A stretch of DNA of 64,000 nucleotides from Burkholderiales bacterium (GTDB lineage Bacteria; Pseudomonadota; Gammaproteobacteria; Burkholderiales; Burkholderiaceae_C): assembly GCA_016192425.1 (NCBI GenBank), contig JACPUE010000026.1, positions 1 through 64,000 on the forward strand, in the 5' to 3' direction. How positions within the stretch are numbered: position 1 is the stretch's first letter; the number at the start of each line of letters is the position of its first letter. The translations under genes and the position numbers were made by a program. Under the pieces are notes generated by a model. It saw only the letters and a list, made by a program, of their open reading frames with translations. It was not told the origin of the DNA and did no database searches. Positions 28,039 to 38,493 of this stretch are shown piece after piece.

Positions 28039-29135
28039 GCCTGGAATTTGCCACCCAGCGCCTGCGCCTGGTTCCCGGTGCCGCCACCCCGGTGCTGGGG
28101 CTGCGCGAGCCCCTGGCCGAACGCCTGCTGCACGGGCGCGCAGCGGCGCTGGCCCCCGCCTTGTTGGGCCGCTTGTACGCGCTGTGTGGGCAGGCGCACC
28201 GCATTTGCGCAGAAATGGCCTTGCAGGCCCTGCAGACGCCCGACACCCCCATCCACATGGATGCGGCGCAGCGCCAGGCGCTGTGGCGCGAAACCCTGCG
28301 CGAGCATGTGCGCCGCCTGTTCCTGGACTGGCCGCGCCTGCTGGCCAGCCCCGCCCCCGAGGGCCAGGCGCTGGCCGCCAGCCCGGCGCTGGGCCAGTCC
28401 GTGCTGCCGGGCGATGCCGGGCTGGTGGAGTGGGTGGAGCGCCAGGTGCTGGGCATGCCCTGGGTGCGCTGGCAACGCGCTTGTCAGCAAAACCCGGCCC
28501 AAGGCCTGCTCCAATGGGCGCATGGCGTACACAACCCCCTTACCCAGGCCCTGGTGCAGGCCCACCGCTGGGCAGGCGCCTGGCAGGTGCCGCTGCAGGC
28601 GCTGCACACCCCGCAGCCGGGGGCGCAGGTGTTGACCGACCTGGCCAGCGCCCTGCGCGCCGATGGCGACTTTGCGCGCCAGCCCCGGCTGCGCGAGCAA
28701 TGCCGCGAAACCGGCTGCTGGACGCGTGCCGACGATGCCTGGCTGCCCGTACCCGATGTGTGGACCCGGCTGGCAGCGCGCGTGCTGGACCTGGCCCAAC
28801 TGGCGCAGGCCCAGGGCGCGCAGCGCCTGCACGCCGGGGCCTGTGCGCTGGGGGATGGCGAGGCCATCGCCTGGTGCGAAATGGCGCGCGGCCTGCTGGT
28901 GCACTGGCTGCGCGTGGATGCGCAGGGCCGCGTCGAGCGCTACGGTGTGCTGGCGCCCACGGAATGGAACTTCCACCCCCAGGGCGCTGCGGCCCAGGTG
29001 CTGCGCGGTCTGGACGCACAGCAGCCCGCGCCGCAGCTTGCCGACGCGGTGGCCGTGCTGGTGGCAGCATTCGACCCGTGCGTGGACTACGCGCTGGCCC
29101 CGGTCGGCCATGCTGAGGAGGTCTCTTGTGCATGA
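28035..29135 (+). CDS. hoxV: hydrogenase maturation protein HoxV (HupK family)
   Basis: A 366-residue paralogue of the hydrogenase large subunit that serves as a scaffold for assembling or transferring the iron centre. LCGQAHRICAEMAL corresponds to the L1 region with altered cysteines, and FDPCVDYALA to the L2 region with only one Cys, so it cannot hold the full active site. TEWNFHPQG is also conserved with large subunits. Overlaps hoxT by four bases and hypA by eight. Confidence 0.88.
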   Translation: MSLEFATQRLRLVPGAATPVLGLREPLAERLLHGRAAALAPALLGRLYALCGQAHRICAEMALQALQTPDTPIHMDAAQRQALWRETLREHVRRLFLDWPRLLASPAPEGQALAASPALGQSVLPGDAGLVEWVERQVLGMPWVRWQRACQQNPAQGLLQWAHGVHNPLTQALVQAHRWAGAWQVPLQALHTPQPGAQVLTDLASALRADGDFARQPRLREQCRETGCWTRADDAWLPVPDVWTRLAARVLDLAQLAQAQGAQRLHAGACALGDGEAIAWCEMARGLLVHWLRVDAQGRVERYGVLAPTEWNFHPQGAAAQVLRGLDAQQPAPQLADAVAVLVAAFDPCVDYALAPVGHAEEVSCA

Positions 29136-29469
29136 ATTGAGCCTGGCCGGTGGCATCCTGCAGGTGGTGGAAGATGCGGCAGTGCGCGAGGCCTTTGCGC
29201 GCGTGCTGCAATTGCGCCTGGAAGTGGGCCAGCTCGCCGGGGTGGAACTGCAGGCGTTGCGTTTTGCGCTGGAGGCCATCGCCCCCGGCACCCTGCTCGA
29301 AGGGGCGGAAATTTTCATTGACGAGCCGCCCGGTCGTGCCTGGTGCATGGGCTGCAGTGCGGCCGTGGAGATTGCGCAGCGCGGCGATGCCTGCCCGTCC
29401 TGCGGCGGGCACTGGCTCACGCCCCAGGGCGGAGACGAGTTGCGTGTGGTGGATATGCAGGTGGCTTAG
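29128..29469 (+). CDS. hypA: hydrogenase nickel insertion protein HypA
   Basis: A 113-residue metallochaperone. The GTG start gives the invariant MHELSLA, with His2 as nickel ligand. A zinc site with two CXXC motifs (WCMGCSA and CPSCGG) lies at about 73-95. It works with HypB to load nickel into the large subunits. It overlaps hoxV, and hypB follows after 13 bases with AAGGAAA. Confidence 0.92.
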   Translation: MHELSLAGGILQVVEDAAVREAFARVLQLRLEVGQLAGVELQALRFALEAIAPGTLLEGAEIFIDEPPGRAWCMGCSAAVEIAQRGDACPSCGGHWLTPQGGDELRVVDMQVA

Positions 29470-29482
29470 GAAGGAAAAACCT

Positions 29483-30445
29483 ATGTGTGTCGTGTGTGGA
29501 TGCAACAGCAAGAGGGAGGCAGCGCCCGCCCAGCCAACGCCCGCAGCGGGCGGCGCGGTGGTCGATGCGCACACCGGGGACCTGCACTTTGGTGCGGGTG
29601 CGGCGCGGGTGTCGGTGCCGGGTCTGAGCGAATCGCGGGCCATCCGCATTGAGCAGGACGTGCTGGGCGCCAACAACCAGGTGGCGCAGCACAACCGCGC
29701 ACATTTCCATGCCCATGGCGTGCGTGCGCTCAACCTCGTGTCCAGCCCCGGCTCGGGCAAGACCACACTGCTGTGCGCCACCATCCGTGCCTTGCAGCAG
29801 CAGCACCCCGAGCTGCCGCTGGCGGTGATCGAGGGCGACCAGCAGACCTCGCACGACGCCGACCGCATCCGCGCCACCGGCGCACCGGCCATCCAGGTCA
29901 ACACCGGCAAGGGCTGCCACCTGGACGCCCCCATGGTGGCCCAGGCCTTTGCCCGCCTGGCGCTGCATGACCATGCCCACGCACACCAGGGCCATCACCA
30001 CCATCGTCACGACCACGACCACGACCACGACCACGGGCACCACCACCATTCGCCGTCGCTGCTGTTCATCGAGAACGTGGGCAACCTGGTGTGCCCCGCG
30101 CTGTGGGACCTGGGCGAAGACGCCAAGGTGGTCATCCTCTCGGTCACCGAGGGCGAGGACAAGCCGCTCAAGTACCCCGACATGTTCGCCGCCGCGCAGC
30201 TCATGGTCCTGACCAAGACCGACCTGCTGCCGCACCTGAGCTTCGACATGCAGCGCTGCGTGGACTACGCGCGCCGCGTCAACCCCGGCATCCGCATCCT
30301 GCAACTGTCGGCCACCACGGGCGAGGGCATGGACGCCTGGATCGACTGGCTGCTGCATCCCGATGCCATCGAACCCACCAGCGTGCAGACGCGCATCGCG
30401 CAGCTCGAAGCCGAGCTGGCGCGGCTCAAAGCAGGGCAGGGTTGA
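29483..30445 (+). CDS. hypB: hydrogenase nickel incorporation GTPase HypB
   Basis: A 320-residue SIMIBI-class GTPase. The N-terminal nickel site is MCVVCGC. The P-loop [11 protein letters not shown] begins at Ser87, and [25 protein letters not shown] and [10 protein letters not shown] follow. A His-rich stretch lies at residues 162-189 (17 His in 28), placed inside the G domain between the switch region and the ENVGNLVCP motif. In most His-rich HypB proteins that stretch is near the N-terminus. It may store nickel. Confidence 0.95.
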   Translation: MCVVCGCNSKREAAPAQPTPAAGGAVVDAHTGDLHFGAGAARVSVPGLSESRAIRIEQDVLGANNQVAQHNRAHFHAHGVRALNLVSSPGSGKTTLLCATIRALQQQHPELPLAVIEGDQQTSHDADRIRATGAPAIQVNTGKGCHLDAPMVAQAFARLALHDHAHAHQGHHHHRHDHDHDHDHGHHHHSPSLLFIENVGNLVCPALWDLGEDAKVVILSVTEGEDKPLKYPDMFAAAQLMVLTKTDLLPHLSFDMQRCVDYARRVNPGIRILQLSATTGEGMDAWIDWLLHPDAIEPTSVQTRIAQLEAELARLKAGQG

Positions 30446-30448
30446 GCC

Positions 30449-31612
30449 ATGGCACGCATCCTGGCCTGCGGGGCCTTCCTGAAAAACAGCGCCTGCCTGT
30501 TCGACACCCAGGCGCCCCAGACGCCGCTGTGGTCCGCCGTGCATGGCGACCTGTCCGACCCCGCTGCCTGCGCGGCGCTGGAGCAGTCGGTGCAGGACCT
30601 GCTGGCGTGCCCCGGCGCACCACTGGACGCCGTGGCGCACGACCTGCACCCGGACTTCTTCAGCACCCGCCTGGCGCTGCGTGTGGCCGGGGAGCGCGGC
30701 CTGCCTGCTGTGGCAGTGCAGCACCACCATGCCCATGCGGCGGCGGTGCTGGCCGAGCACGGCGTGCAGGAGCCCGTCATCGCCCTCACGCTCGACGGCG
30801 TGGGCCTGGGGTGGGACGGCACGGCCTGGGGCGGCGAACTGCTGTGGGTGCATGGCGCGCGCTGTGAGCGCGTGGGGCATCTGGCGCCGCTCGCGCTGCC
30901 CGGCGGCGATGTGGCGGCGCGCGAACCCTGGCGCATGGCGGCGGCGCTGCTGCATGCCAGCGGCCAGGCCGAGCAGATCGTGCCGCGCTTTGCGCCCGTG
31001 GTGGGCGAAACGGCGGCGCGCACCGTGCAGGCCATGCTGGCGCGTGGGCTGAACTGCCCGCAGACCACGGCGGCCGGGCGCTGGTTCGACGCCGTGGCGG
31101 GCCTGCTGGGCCTGTCGGTGCGCCAGGACATGGAGGCCCAGGCCGCCATCGCACTGGAGCAGGCGGCCACGCGCTATCTGCAGGCCCACGGCGGCATGCT
31201 GGCGCAGCGCACCGAACCGGCGCTGGCGCCGGTGGATGCCGCTGGATGCATCGATCTGCGCCTGCTATGCCTGCCCTGGGCGCAGTGGCACGCACCCAGC
31301 CCGGCGCAGGTCGAGGCCGCCGCCGCGCAGTTCCACCTCGCGCTGGCCGATGCCCTGGTGGCGCGGGCCACGCGGGTGGCCCGCGAGCGGGGGGTGCGCT
31401 GCGTGGTGCTGGGCGGTGGCTGTTTCTTCAACCGCATCCTGGCCGAGCGTTGCGTGGCGGGTTTGCAGGCGCAGGGCTTGCGGGTGCATACGGCGCAGGC
31501 CTTGTCCTGCGGCGATGCCGGGCTCGCGCTGGGCCAGGCCTGGGTGGCCGCGCAGCAACTGGCGCAGGCGCCGCAATCCATGGATTCAGAGGAGACGGCC
31601 GCATGTGCCTAG
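30449..31612 (+). CDS. hypF: short-form carbamoyltransferase HypF (C-terminal domain only)
   Basis: A 387-residue protein equivalent to the Kae1-like C-terminal half of HypF. It begins at ILACGAFLKNSACLF and has VQHHHAHAAAVLAEHG (metal site), ALTLDGVGLGWDGTAWGGEL and VLGGGCFFNRIL. The acylphosphatase, zinc-finger and YrdC-like domains of the ~750-residue form are absent, and no frame upstream could encode them. Ralstonia eutropha also has a truncated, working HypF. Its role is making the carbamoyl thioester on HypE for the cyanide ligands. Its end overlaps hypC by ten bases. Confidence 0.9.
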   Translation: MARILACGAFLKNSACLFDTQAPQTPLWSAVHGDLSDPAACAALEQSVQDLLACPGAPLDAVAHDLHPDFFSTRLALRVAGERGLPAVAVQHHHAHAAAVLAEHGVQEPVIALTLDGVGLGWDGTAWGGELLWVHGARCERVGHLAPLALPGGDVAAREPWRMAAALLHASGQAEQIVPRFAPVVGETAARTVQAMLARGLNCPQTTAAGRWFDAVAGLLGLSVRQDMEAQAAIALEQAATRYLQAHGGMLAQRTEPALAPVDAAGCIDLRLLCLPWAQWHAPSPAQVEAAAAQFHLALADALVARATRVARERGVRCVVLGGGCFFNRILAERCVAGLQAQGLRVHTAQALSCGDAGLALGQAWVAAQQLAQAPQSMDSEETAACA

Positions 31613-31833
31613 CCATACCCGCCCGCGTGGTGGAACTGTTGCCCGGTCAGCAGGCCGTGGTGGACCTGTCCGGTGTGCGCAAGCAGGTGTCCATCGCCCT
31701 GGTGGACGATGCGCAACTGGGCGACTACGTGATCGTGCACGTGGGCTATGCCATCGGCAAGATCGACCCCGAGGAAGCCGAGCGCACCCTGGCGCTGTTC
31801 GCCGAACTCGCCAGCGCGCAGGGGGACGCATGA
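31603..31833 (+). CDS. hypC: hydrogenase assembly chaperone HypC
   Basis: A 76-residue chaperone that carries the iron unit between HypD and the large subunits. MCLAIPARVV supplies the essential Cys2, and GDYVIVHVGYAIGKID is the conserved core. The start lies inside the hypF end, and the stop overlaps hypD (ATGA). Confidence 0.93.
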   Translation: MCLAIPARVVELLPGQQAVVDLSGVRKQVSIALVDDAQLGDYVIVHVGYAIGKIDPEEAERTLALFAELASAQGDA

Positions 31834-32969
31834 AGTACATAGCCGAGTACCGCGACGGCGAGCAGGCGCGCCACATCGCGGCCAACATCGCCGCCGAGGT
31901 GCGGCCAGGACACAGCTACCGCTTCATGGAGTTTTGCGGTGGCCACACCCACGCCATTGCGCGCTATGGCATTGCGGGTTTGCTGCCCGACAGCGTGCGC
32001 ATGATCCACGGACCCGGCTGTCCGGTGTGCGTGCTGCCCATCGGTCGCATCGATCTGGCCATCCGCCTGGCGCTGGAGCGTGGCGTGATGCTCTGCACCT
32101 ACGGCGACACCATGCGCGTGCCCGCGTCGGAGGGGCTGTCGCTCATCAAGGCCAAGGCGCGCGGCGCCGATGTGCGCATGGTCTATTCGGCGGCCGATGC
32201 ACTGGCCCTGGCCGACAAGCACCCGGATCGCGAGGTCGTCTTCCTGGCGATTGGTTTTGAGACCACCACGCCGCCCACGGCGCTGGTGCTGCGCGAGGCG
32301 CGCGAGCGGGCGGTGCCCAACTTCAGCGTGCTGTGCTGCCATGTGCTCACGCCCGCAGCCATCACGCACATCCTCGAGTCGGCCGAGGTGCGGCAACTGG
32401 GCACCGTACCGATCGACGGATTCATCGGCCCGGCGCATGTGAGCATCGTGATCGGCTCGCAGCCCTACGAGCACTTCGCCGAGGAATACCGCAAGCCCGT
32501 GGTGATCTCGGGTTTCGAGCCGCTCGATGTGATGCAGGGCATCCTCATGCTGGTGCGCCAGGTCAACGCGGGCCGCGCCGAGGTCGAGAACGAGTTTTCC
32601 CGCGCCGTCACGCCCGAGGGCAACCTGGCCGCGCAGAACCTGGTATCGCAGGTGTTCGAGCTGCGCGAGAGCTTCGAGTGGCGCGGCCTGGGCGAGGTGC
32701 CCTACAGCGCGCTCCAAATCCGCCCGGCCTTTGCCGCGTGGGATGCCGAGCGCAAGTTTGCCCTGCATTACGCCAGCGTGCCTGACCACAAGCAGTGCGA
32801 GTGCGGCGCCATCCTGCGCGGCGTCAAGCGGCCCACCGACTGCAAGCTGTTCGGCAACGTGTGCACGCCCGAAAGCCCCATGGGTTCGTGCATGGTGTCG
32901 AACGAGGGTGCCTGTGCCGCGCACTACGCGTACGGGCGTTTCAAAGACATTTCGGTGGTGTCCGCATGA
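31830..32969 (+). CDS. hypD: hydrogenase formation protein HypD
   Basis: A 379-residue iron-sulfur scaffold on which Fe(CN)2(CO) is built with HypC. Conserved blocks are MEFCGGHTHAIARYG, IHGPGCPVCVLP, TYGDTMRVPAS, AIGFETTTPPTA and FIGPAHVSIVIGS. The [4Fe-4S]-ligating C-terminal cysteines are in HKQCECGAILRG, PTDCKLFGNVCTP and GSCMVSNEGAC. Four-base overlaps with hypC and hypE indicate translational coupling. Confidence 0.95.
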   Translation: MKYIAEYRDGEQARHIAANIAAEVRPGHSYRFMEFCGGHTHAIARYGIAGLLPDSVRMIHGPGCPVCVLPIGRIDLAIRLALERGVMLCTYGDTMRVPASEGLSLIKAKARGADVRMVYSAADALALADKHPDREVVFLAIGFETTTPPTALVLREARERAVPNFSVLCCHVLTPAAITHILESAEVRQLGTVPIDGFIGPAHVSIVIGSQPYEHFAEEYRKPVVISGFEPLDVMQGILMLVRQVNAGRAEVENEFSRAVTPEGNLAAQNLVSQVFELRESFEWRGLGEVPYSALQIRPAFAAWDAERKFALHYASVPDHKQCECGAILRGVKRPTDCKLFGNVCTPESPMGSCMVSNEGACAAHYAYGRFKDISVVSA

Positions 32970-34024
32970 GCATCCGCAAAGACTACGTCCGTCCCATCGA
33001 CTTCAAGCATGGCCGCGTGGACATGACGCACGGCGCCGGGGGGCGCGCCAGCGCGCAGCTCATCGACGAGCTGTTCGCCCGCGCCTTCGACAACGACTAC
33101 CTGCGCCAGGGCCACGACGGCGCCTTGCTGCCGCTGCCCGGCAGCGGGCGCCTGGTAGTGGCGACCGACGGGCATGTGATCTCGCCGCTGTTCTTCCCCG
33201 GCGGCGACATCGGCGCGCTGGCGGTGCACGGCACGGTCAACGACGTGGCCATGTCGGGCGCCATGCCGCTGTACCTGACGGCCAGCTTCATCATTGAGGA
33301 GGGTTTTGCGCTGGCCGAGCTGCGCCGCATCGTCGAATCCATGGCGGCGGCGGCGCGCGAGGCGGGTGTGCCCATCGTCACCGGCGACACCAAGGTGGTG
33401 GAGCAGGGCAAGGGCGACGGCGTGTTCATCAGCACCACGGGCATTGGCGTGGCGCCGCCGGGCCTGACCATTGACGGGCGGCAGGCGCGCGTGGGCGACG
33501 CGGTGCTGGTCTCGGGCACGCTGGGCGAGCATGGCGTGGCGGTGATGTCGCTGCGCGAGTCGCTGGAGTTCGAGACCGCCATCGTCTCCGACAGCGCCGC
33601 CCTGCACACCCTGGTGCAGGCCATGCTGCAGGCGCTGCCCGACCCCGCGCTGCTGCATGTGCTGCGCGATCCCACGCGCGGCGGCTTGGCCAGCACGCTC
33701 AACGAAATCACGCGCCAGTCGCAGGTGGGCATGCTGCTGCGCGAGGCCGACATTCCCGTGCAGCCCCAGGTGGCCGCCGCCTGCGAGCTGCTGGGGCTGG
33801 ACCCGCTGTACGTCGCCAACGAGGGCAAGCTGGTGGCCATTTGCGCGCCCGAGGCCGCCGAGCTCCTGCTGGCCGCCATGCGCGCGCACCCGCTGGGCCA
33901 GGGCGCGCAGCGCATCGGCACCGTGATCGAGGATGCCAACGGCTTTGTGCAGATGGACACACGCTTTGGCGGCCGCCGCGTGGTGGACTGGCTCAGCGGC
34001 GAGCAACTCCCACGCATTTGCTGA
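32966..34024 (+). CDS. hypE: hydrogenase maturation factor HypE
   Basis: A 352-residue PurM-like ATPase that dehydrates the carbamoyl group on its C-terminal Cys (ending LPRIC) to a thiocyanate, the cyanide donor for HypD. MTHGAGGRAS, ATDGHVISPLFFPGGDIG, HGTVNDVAMSGA and RDPTRGGLASTLNEI are typical. Overlaps hypD by four bases. The second GC-rich repeat begins right after it. Confidence 0.95.
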   Translation: MSIRKDYVRPIDFKHGRVDMTHGAGGRASAQLIDELFARAFDNDYLRQGHDGALLPLPGSGRLVVATDGHVISPLFFPGGDIGALAVHGTVNDVAMSGAMPLYLTASFIIEEGFALAELRRIVESMAAAAREAGVPIVTGDTKVVEQGKGDGVFISTTGIGVAPPGLTIDGRQARVGDAVLVSGTLGEHGVAVMSLRESLEFETAIVSDSAALHTLVQAMLQALPDPALLHVLRDPTRGGLASTLNEITRQSQVGMLLREADIPVQPQVAAACELLGLDPLYVANEGKLVAICAPEAAELLLAAMRAHPLGQGAQRIGTVIEDANGFVQMDTRFGGRRVVDWLSGEQLPRIC

Positions 34025-34030
34025 AGTGAA

Positions 34031-34140
34031 ACACCCCCCTGAGTCGCCTTCGGCGCCTTCCCCCCGCTCTCGCAGCGCTGCGCGCTGCGGGCAGGGGGAC
34101 GCCGCCGGTGCGGCGGGGCGGCCCTTGCACGGCGGCCCTG
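34031..34140 (+). repeat. GC-rich boundary repeat, full copy B
   Basis: A second 110-base copy of the element at 24451, with the dyad CGCAGCG-CTGCG-CGCTGCG at 34071-34089 and flanking C and G runs. It separates hypE from hypX, breaking an operon whose other genes overlap or nearly abut. Confidence 0.8.
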
Positions 34141-34200
34141 GCCTCGGGCGCGCCGGTTTCATGCGTGGCGGGCGCCGCGTTCGCGGAATGGATAACTGAG

Positions 34201-36002
34201 ATGGCTATGCGTGTTCTTTTGCTCACCCACAGTTTCAACAGCCTGAGCCAGCGGCTCTTCGGCCTGCTGCGCGCGCAGGGGCACGAGGTGTCGGTGGAAC
34301 TGGACATTGCCGATTCCGTGACCGAGGAGGCCGTGGCGCTGTTCCGGCCTGACCTGGTGCTGGCGCCCTTCCTCAAGCGGCGCATCCCGGAAACGGTGTG
34401 GTCGCGCACCGTGTGCCTGGTGGTGCACCCCGGCGTGCCGGGCGACCAGGGCCCCAGTGCGCTGGACTGGATGCTCATGCGCGGCGAAACGCACTGGGGC
34501 GTGACCGTGCTGCAGGCCGTGCACGACTACGACGCGGGCGAGGTCTGGGCCTGGGAGCCCTTCGACGTGCGCCCCGGGGCCAGCAAGTCCAGCGTGTACC
34601 GGCGCGAAGTCACGCAGGCCGCCGTGGTGGCAGTGCAGCGGGCGTTGCAGCGCTTCGTGCCCGGCTGCTTGGAGCCCGCGCCCGAGGGCGCCGTGGCGCC
34701 GCACGGGTCGGGACGGTGGCTGCCGCTGATGCCCCAAGCCGAGCGCCGCATCGACTGGCAGCACGACGACACCGCCACGGTGCTGCGCAAGATCGCGGCG
34801 GCCGATGGCTTTCCGGGCGTGCTCGATGCCTTCTGGGGCCAGCCCTGCCGCCTGTTCGACGCCCACGCCGCCAGCGGCGCCGTGGTGGTGCGCTGCGCGG
34901 CTGTGGCACCGGGCGAGTTGGTGGCGCGGCGCGGCCCGGCGCTGCTGCGCCGCACGGTCGATGGCGCGGTGTGGATCGGCCATGTGCGCCCCGACGACGG
35001 CCAGGCCGCGCGCGCCGATGGGGCCAGCGCCCTCAAGCTCGCCGCCACGCGCGTGTTTGCCGCGCAGGCCGCCGCGCTGCCCGCATGGGAGGCGCCGCTG
35101 GAGCGCGACGCCGAGGAATGGGATGAGCTGCGCTACCACGAGTTCGGGCCCGAGGGTGCGTGCGTGGGCTGGCTGGACTTCGACTTCCATAACGGCGCCA
35201 TGTCCGAGCGCCAGTGCCAGCGCCTGTGCGACGCGCTGCGCTGGGTGCGGTCGCGTGCTACGCAGGTGCTGGTGCTGGCCGGGGGGGCGGAGTTCTTTTC
35301 CAACGGCATCCACCTGCACGACATCGAGGCGGCGCAGCGCATCGACGGCGACAGCGCGGCCGATGCCTCGTGGCGCGCCATCAATGCCATCGACGACGTG
35401 GCGCTGGAGATCCTCACGCTCACCGACCGCATCACCGTCGCCGCGCTGCAGGGCAATGCGGGCGCGGGCGGCTGCTTTCTGGCACTGGCGGCCGATGAGG
35501 TCTGGGCGCACGAGGGCGTGGTGCTCAACCCGCACTACAAGAACATGGGCAACCTCTACGGCAGCGAGTACTGGACCTATTCGCTGCCGCGGCGCATCGG
35601 CGAGGCCGCCAGCCGCGCCGTCATGCAGCAGCGCCTGCCGCTGGTGGCCCCGCTGGCGGTGCAGCGCGGTCTGCTCGACGCCTGCTTTGCTGTCGGTGCA
35701 GATGCCTTTGTGGTGCAGGCGCGTGAACGCGCGCTGGCCCTGGCCGCCGCGTATGATTTGCGCGAGCGCCTGCAGGGCAAGGCCCGGCGCCGTGCCGAGG
35801 ACGAGGCACGCAAGCCCCTGGCACGCTACCGCGAAGAGGAGTTGCAACGCATGCAGCGCAATTTCTACGGCTTTGACCCCAGCTACCACGTGGCACGGCA
35901 CCATTTTGTGTACCGCAAGCCGCACGCCTGGACACCGCGCCACCTGGCCCCGCACCGCGACATCGCGCCCCAGCCGGTGCCACAACCCACGCCCCACGCC
36001 GC

Positions 36003-36006
<4 letters not shown>
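34201..36006 (+). CDS. hypX: HypX (HoxX), CO-ligand synthesis protein
   Basis: A 601-residue two-domain protein. The N-terminal formyltransferase-like half has LVVHPGVPGDQGPSALDWML and a tetrahydrofolate-type site. The C-terminal crotonase-like half has LAGGAEFFSNGIHLHDIEAA, AALQGNAGAGGCFLALAADE and NPHYKNMGNLYGSEYWTY. HypX takes formyl groups from formyl-tetrahydrofolate and releases CO from formyl-CoA for the active site under aerobic conditions. ATG 34201 gives the usual MRVLLLTHSFNSL after two residues. Overlaps hoxA by four bases. Confidence 0.93.
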
Positions 36007-37476
<1,470 letters not shown>

Positions 37477-37484
<8 letters not shown>

Positions 37485-38493
37485 GCCCGCATTCAATGTG
37501 CTGTGGCTGCAATCGGGCGGTTGCGGCGGCTGCAGCATGTCGCTGCTGTGCGCCGACACGGCCGACTTCGCCGCCCAGCTGCGCCAGCTGGGCATCCACC
37601 TGCTGTGGCACCCCTCGCTGTCGCTGGCCACCGGGCAGGGGGCCTTGCAGGTGTTCCAGGACTGCCTGGAGGGCCGCACCCCCTTGCACGCGCTGTGCAT
37701 CGAAGGCGCGGTGCTGCGCGGGCCGGGCGGCACCGGGCGCTTTCACCTGCTGGCGGGCACGCAGCAGCCCATGATGGACTGGGTGCGCAGGCTCAGCGCT
37801 GTGGCGCACCATGTGGTGGCCGTGGGCAGTTGCGCGGCCTATGGCGGCATCAGCGCGGGCGGCAGCAACCCCACCGACGCCTGTGGCCTGCAGTACGAGG
37901 GCGACCAGTGCGGCGGCTTGCTGGGCGCCGTCTGGCGCGATCCACAGGGCCTGCCCGTGGTGAACGTGGCGGGCTGCCCCACCCACCCCGGCTGGGTGCT
38001 CGAAACCCTGGCCGCGTTGGCCGATGGCGTCCAGCCCTTCGGGGCCGAGCAGCTCGACAGCCTGGGTCGCCCGCGCGCCTACTGCGACCAGCTGGCCCAC
38101 CATGGCTGTGCGCGCAACGAGTTTTACGAATACAAGGCCAGCGCCGAAAAACCTTCGGACCTGGGCTGCCTCATGGAGCACATGGGCTGCAAGGGCACGC
38201 AGGCGCACGCCGACTGCAACATCCGCCTGTGGAACGGCGAAGGCTCCTGCGCACGTGGCGGCTATGCCTGCATCAGCTGCACCGAGCCCGGCTTCGAGGA
38301 GCCGGGCCACCCGTTCCACCAGACACCCAAGGTCGCGGGCATTCCCATCGGTCTGCCCACCGACATGCACAAGGCCTGGTTCGTGGCGCTGGCCTCGCTG
38401 TCCAAGTCGGCCACGCCAGGGCGCGTCAAGCGCAATGCCACGGCAGACCATGTGGTGATCGCGCCCATGGTGAGAAAGACCCGATTGAAATGA
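37477..38493 (+). CDS. hoxB: regulatory (H2-sensing) hydrogenase small subunit HoxB
   Basis: A 338-residue HupU/HoxB protein without a Tat signal, so it stays in the cytosol. The proximal cluster motif is SGGCGGCS (Cys16, Cys19). It lacks the two extra cysteines of HoxK, so a standard [4Fe-4S] cluster is expected. Further cluster ligands are in VAVGSCAAYGG, VAGCPTHPGW, HHGCARNEFYE and GYACISCTEPGFE. With HoxC it forms the H2 receptor that feeds HoxJ. Confidence 0.94.

Noticed and set aside
29966-30049. GACCAC tandem run in hypB as a microsatellite or CRISPR-like repeat
   Set aside because: It encodes the His-Asp part of a metal-binding stretch in a conserved gene, and there are no spacers.
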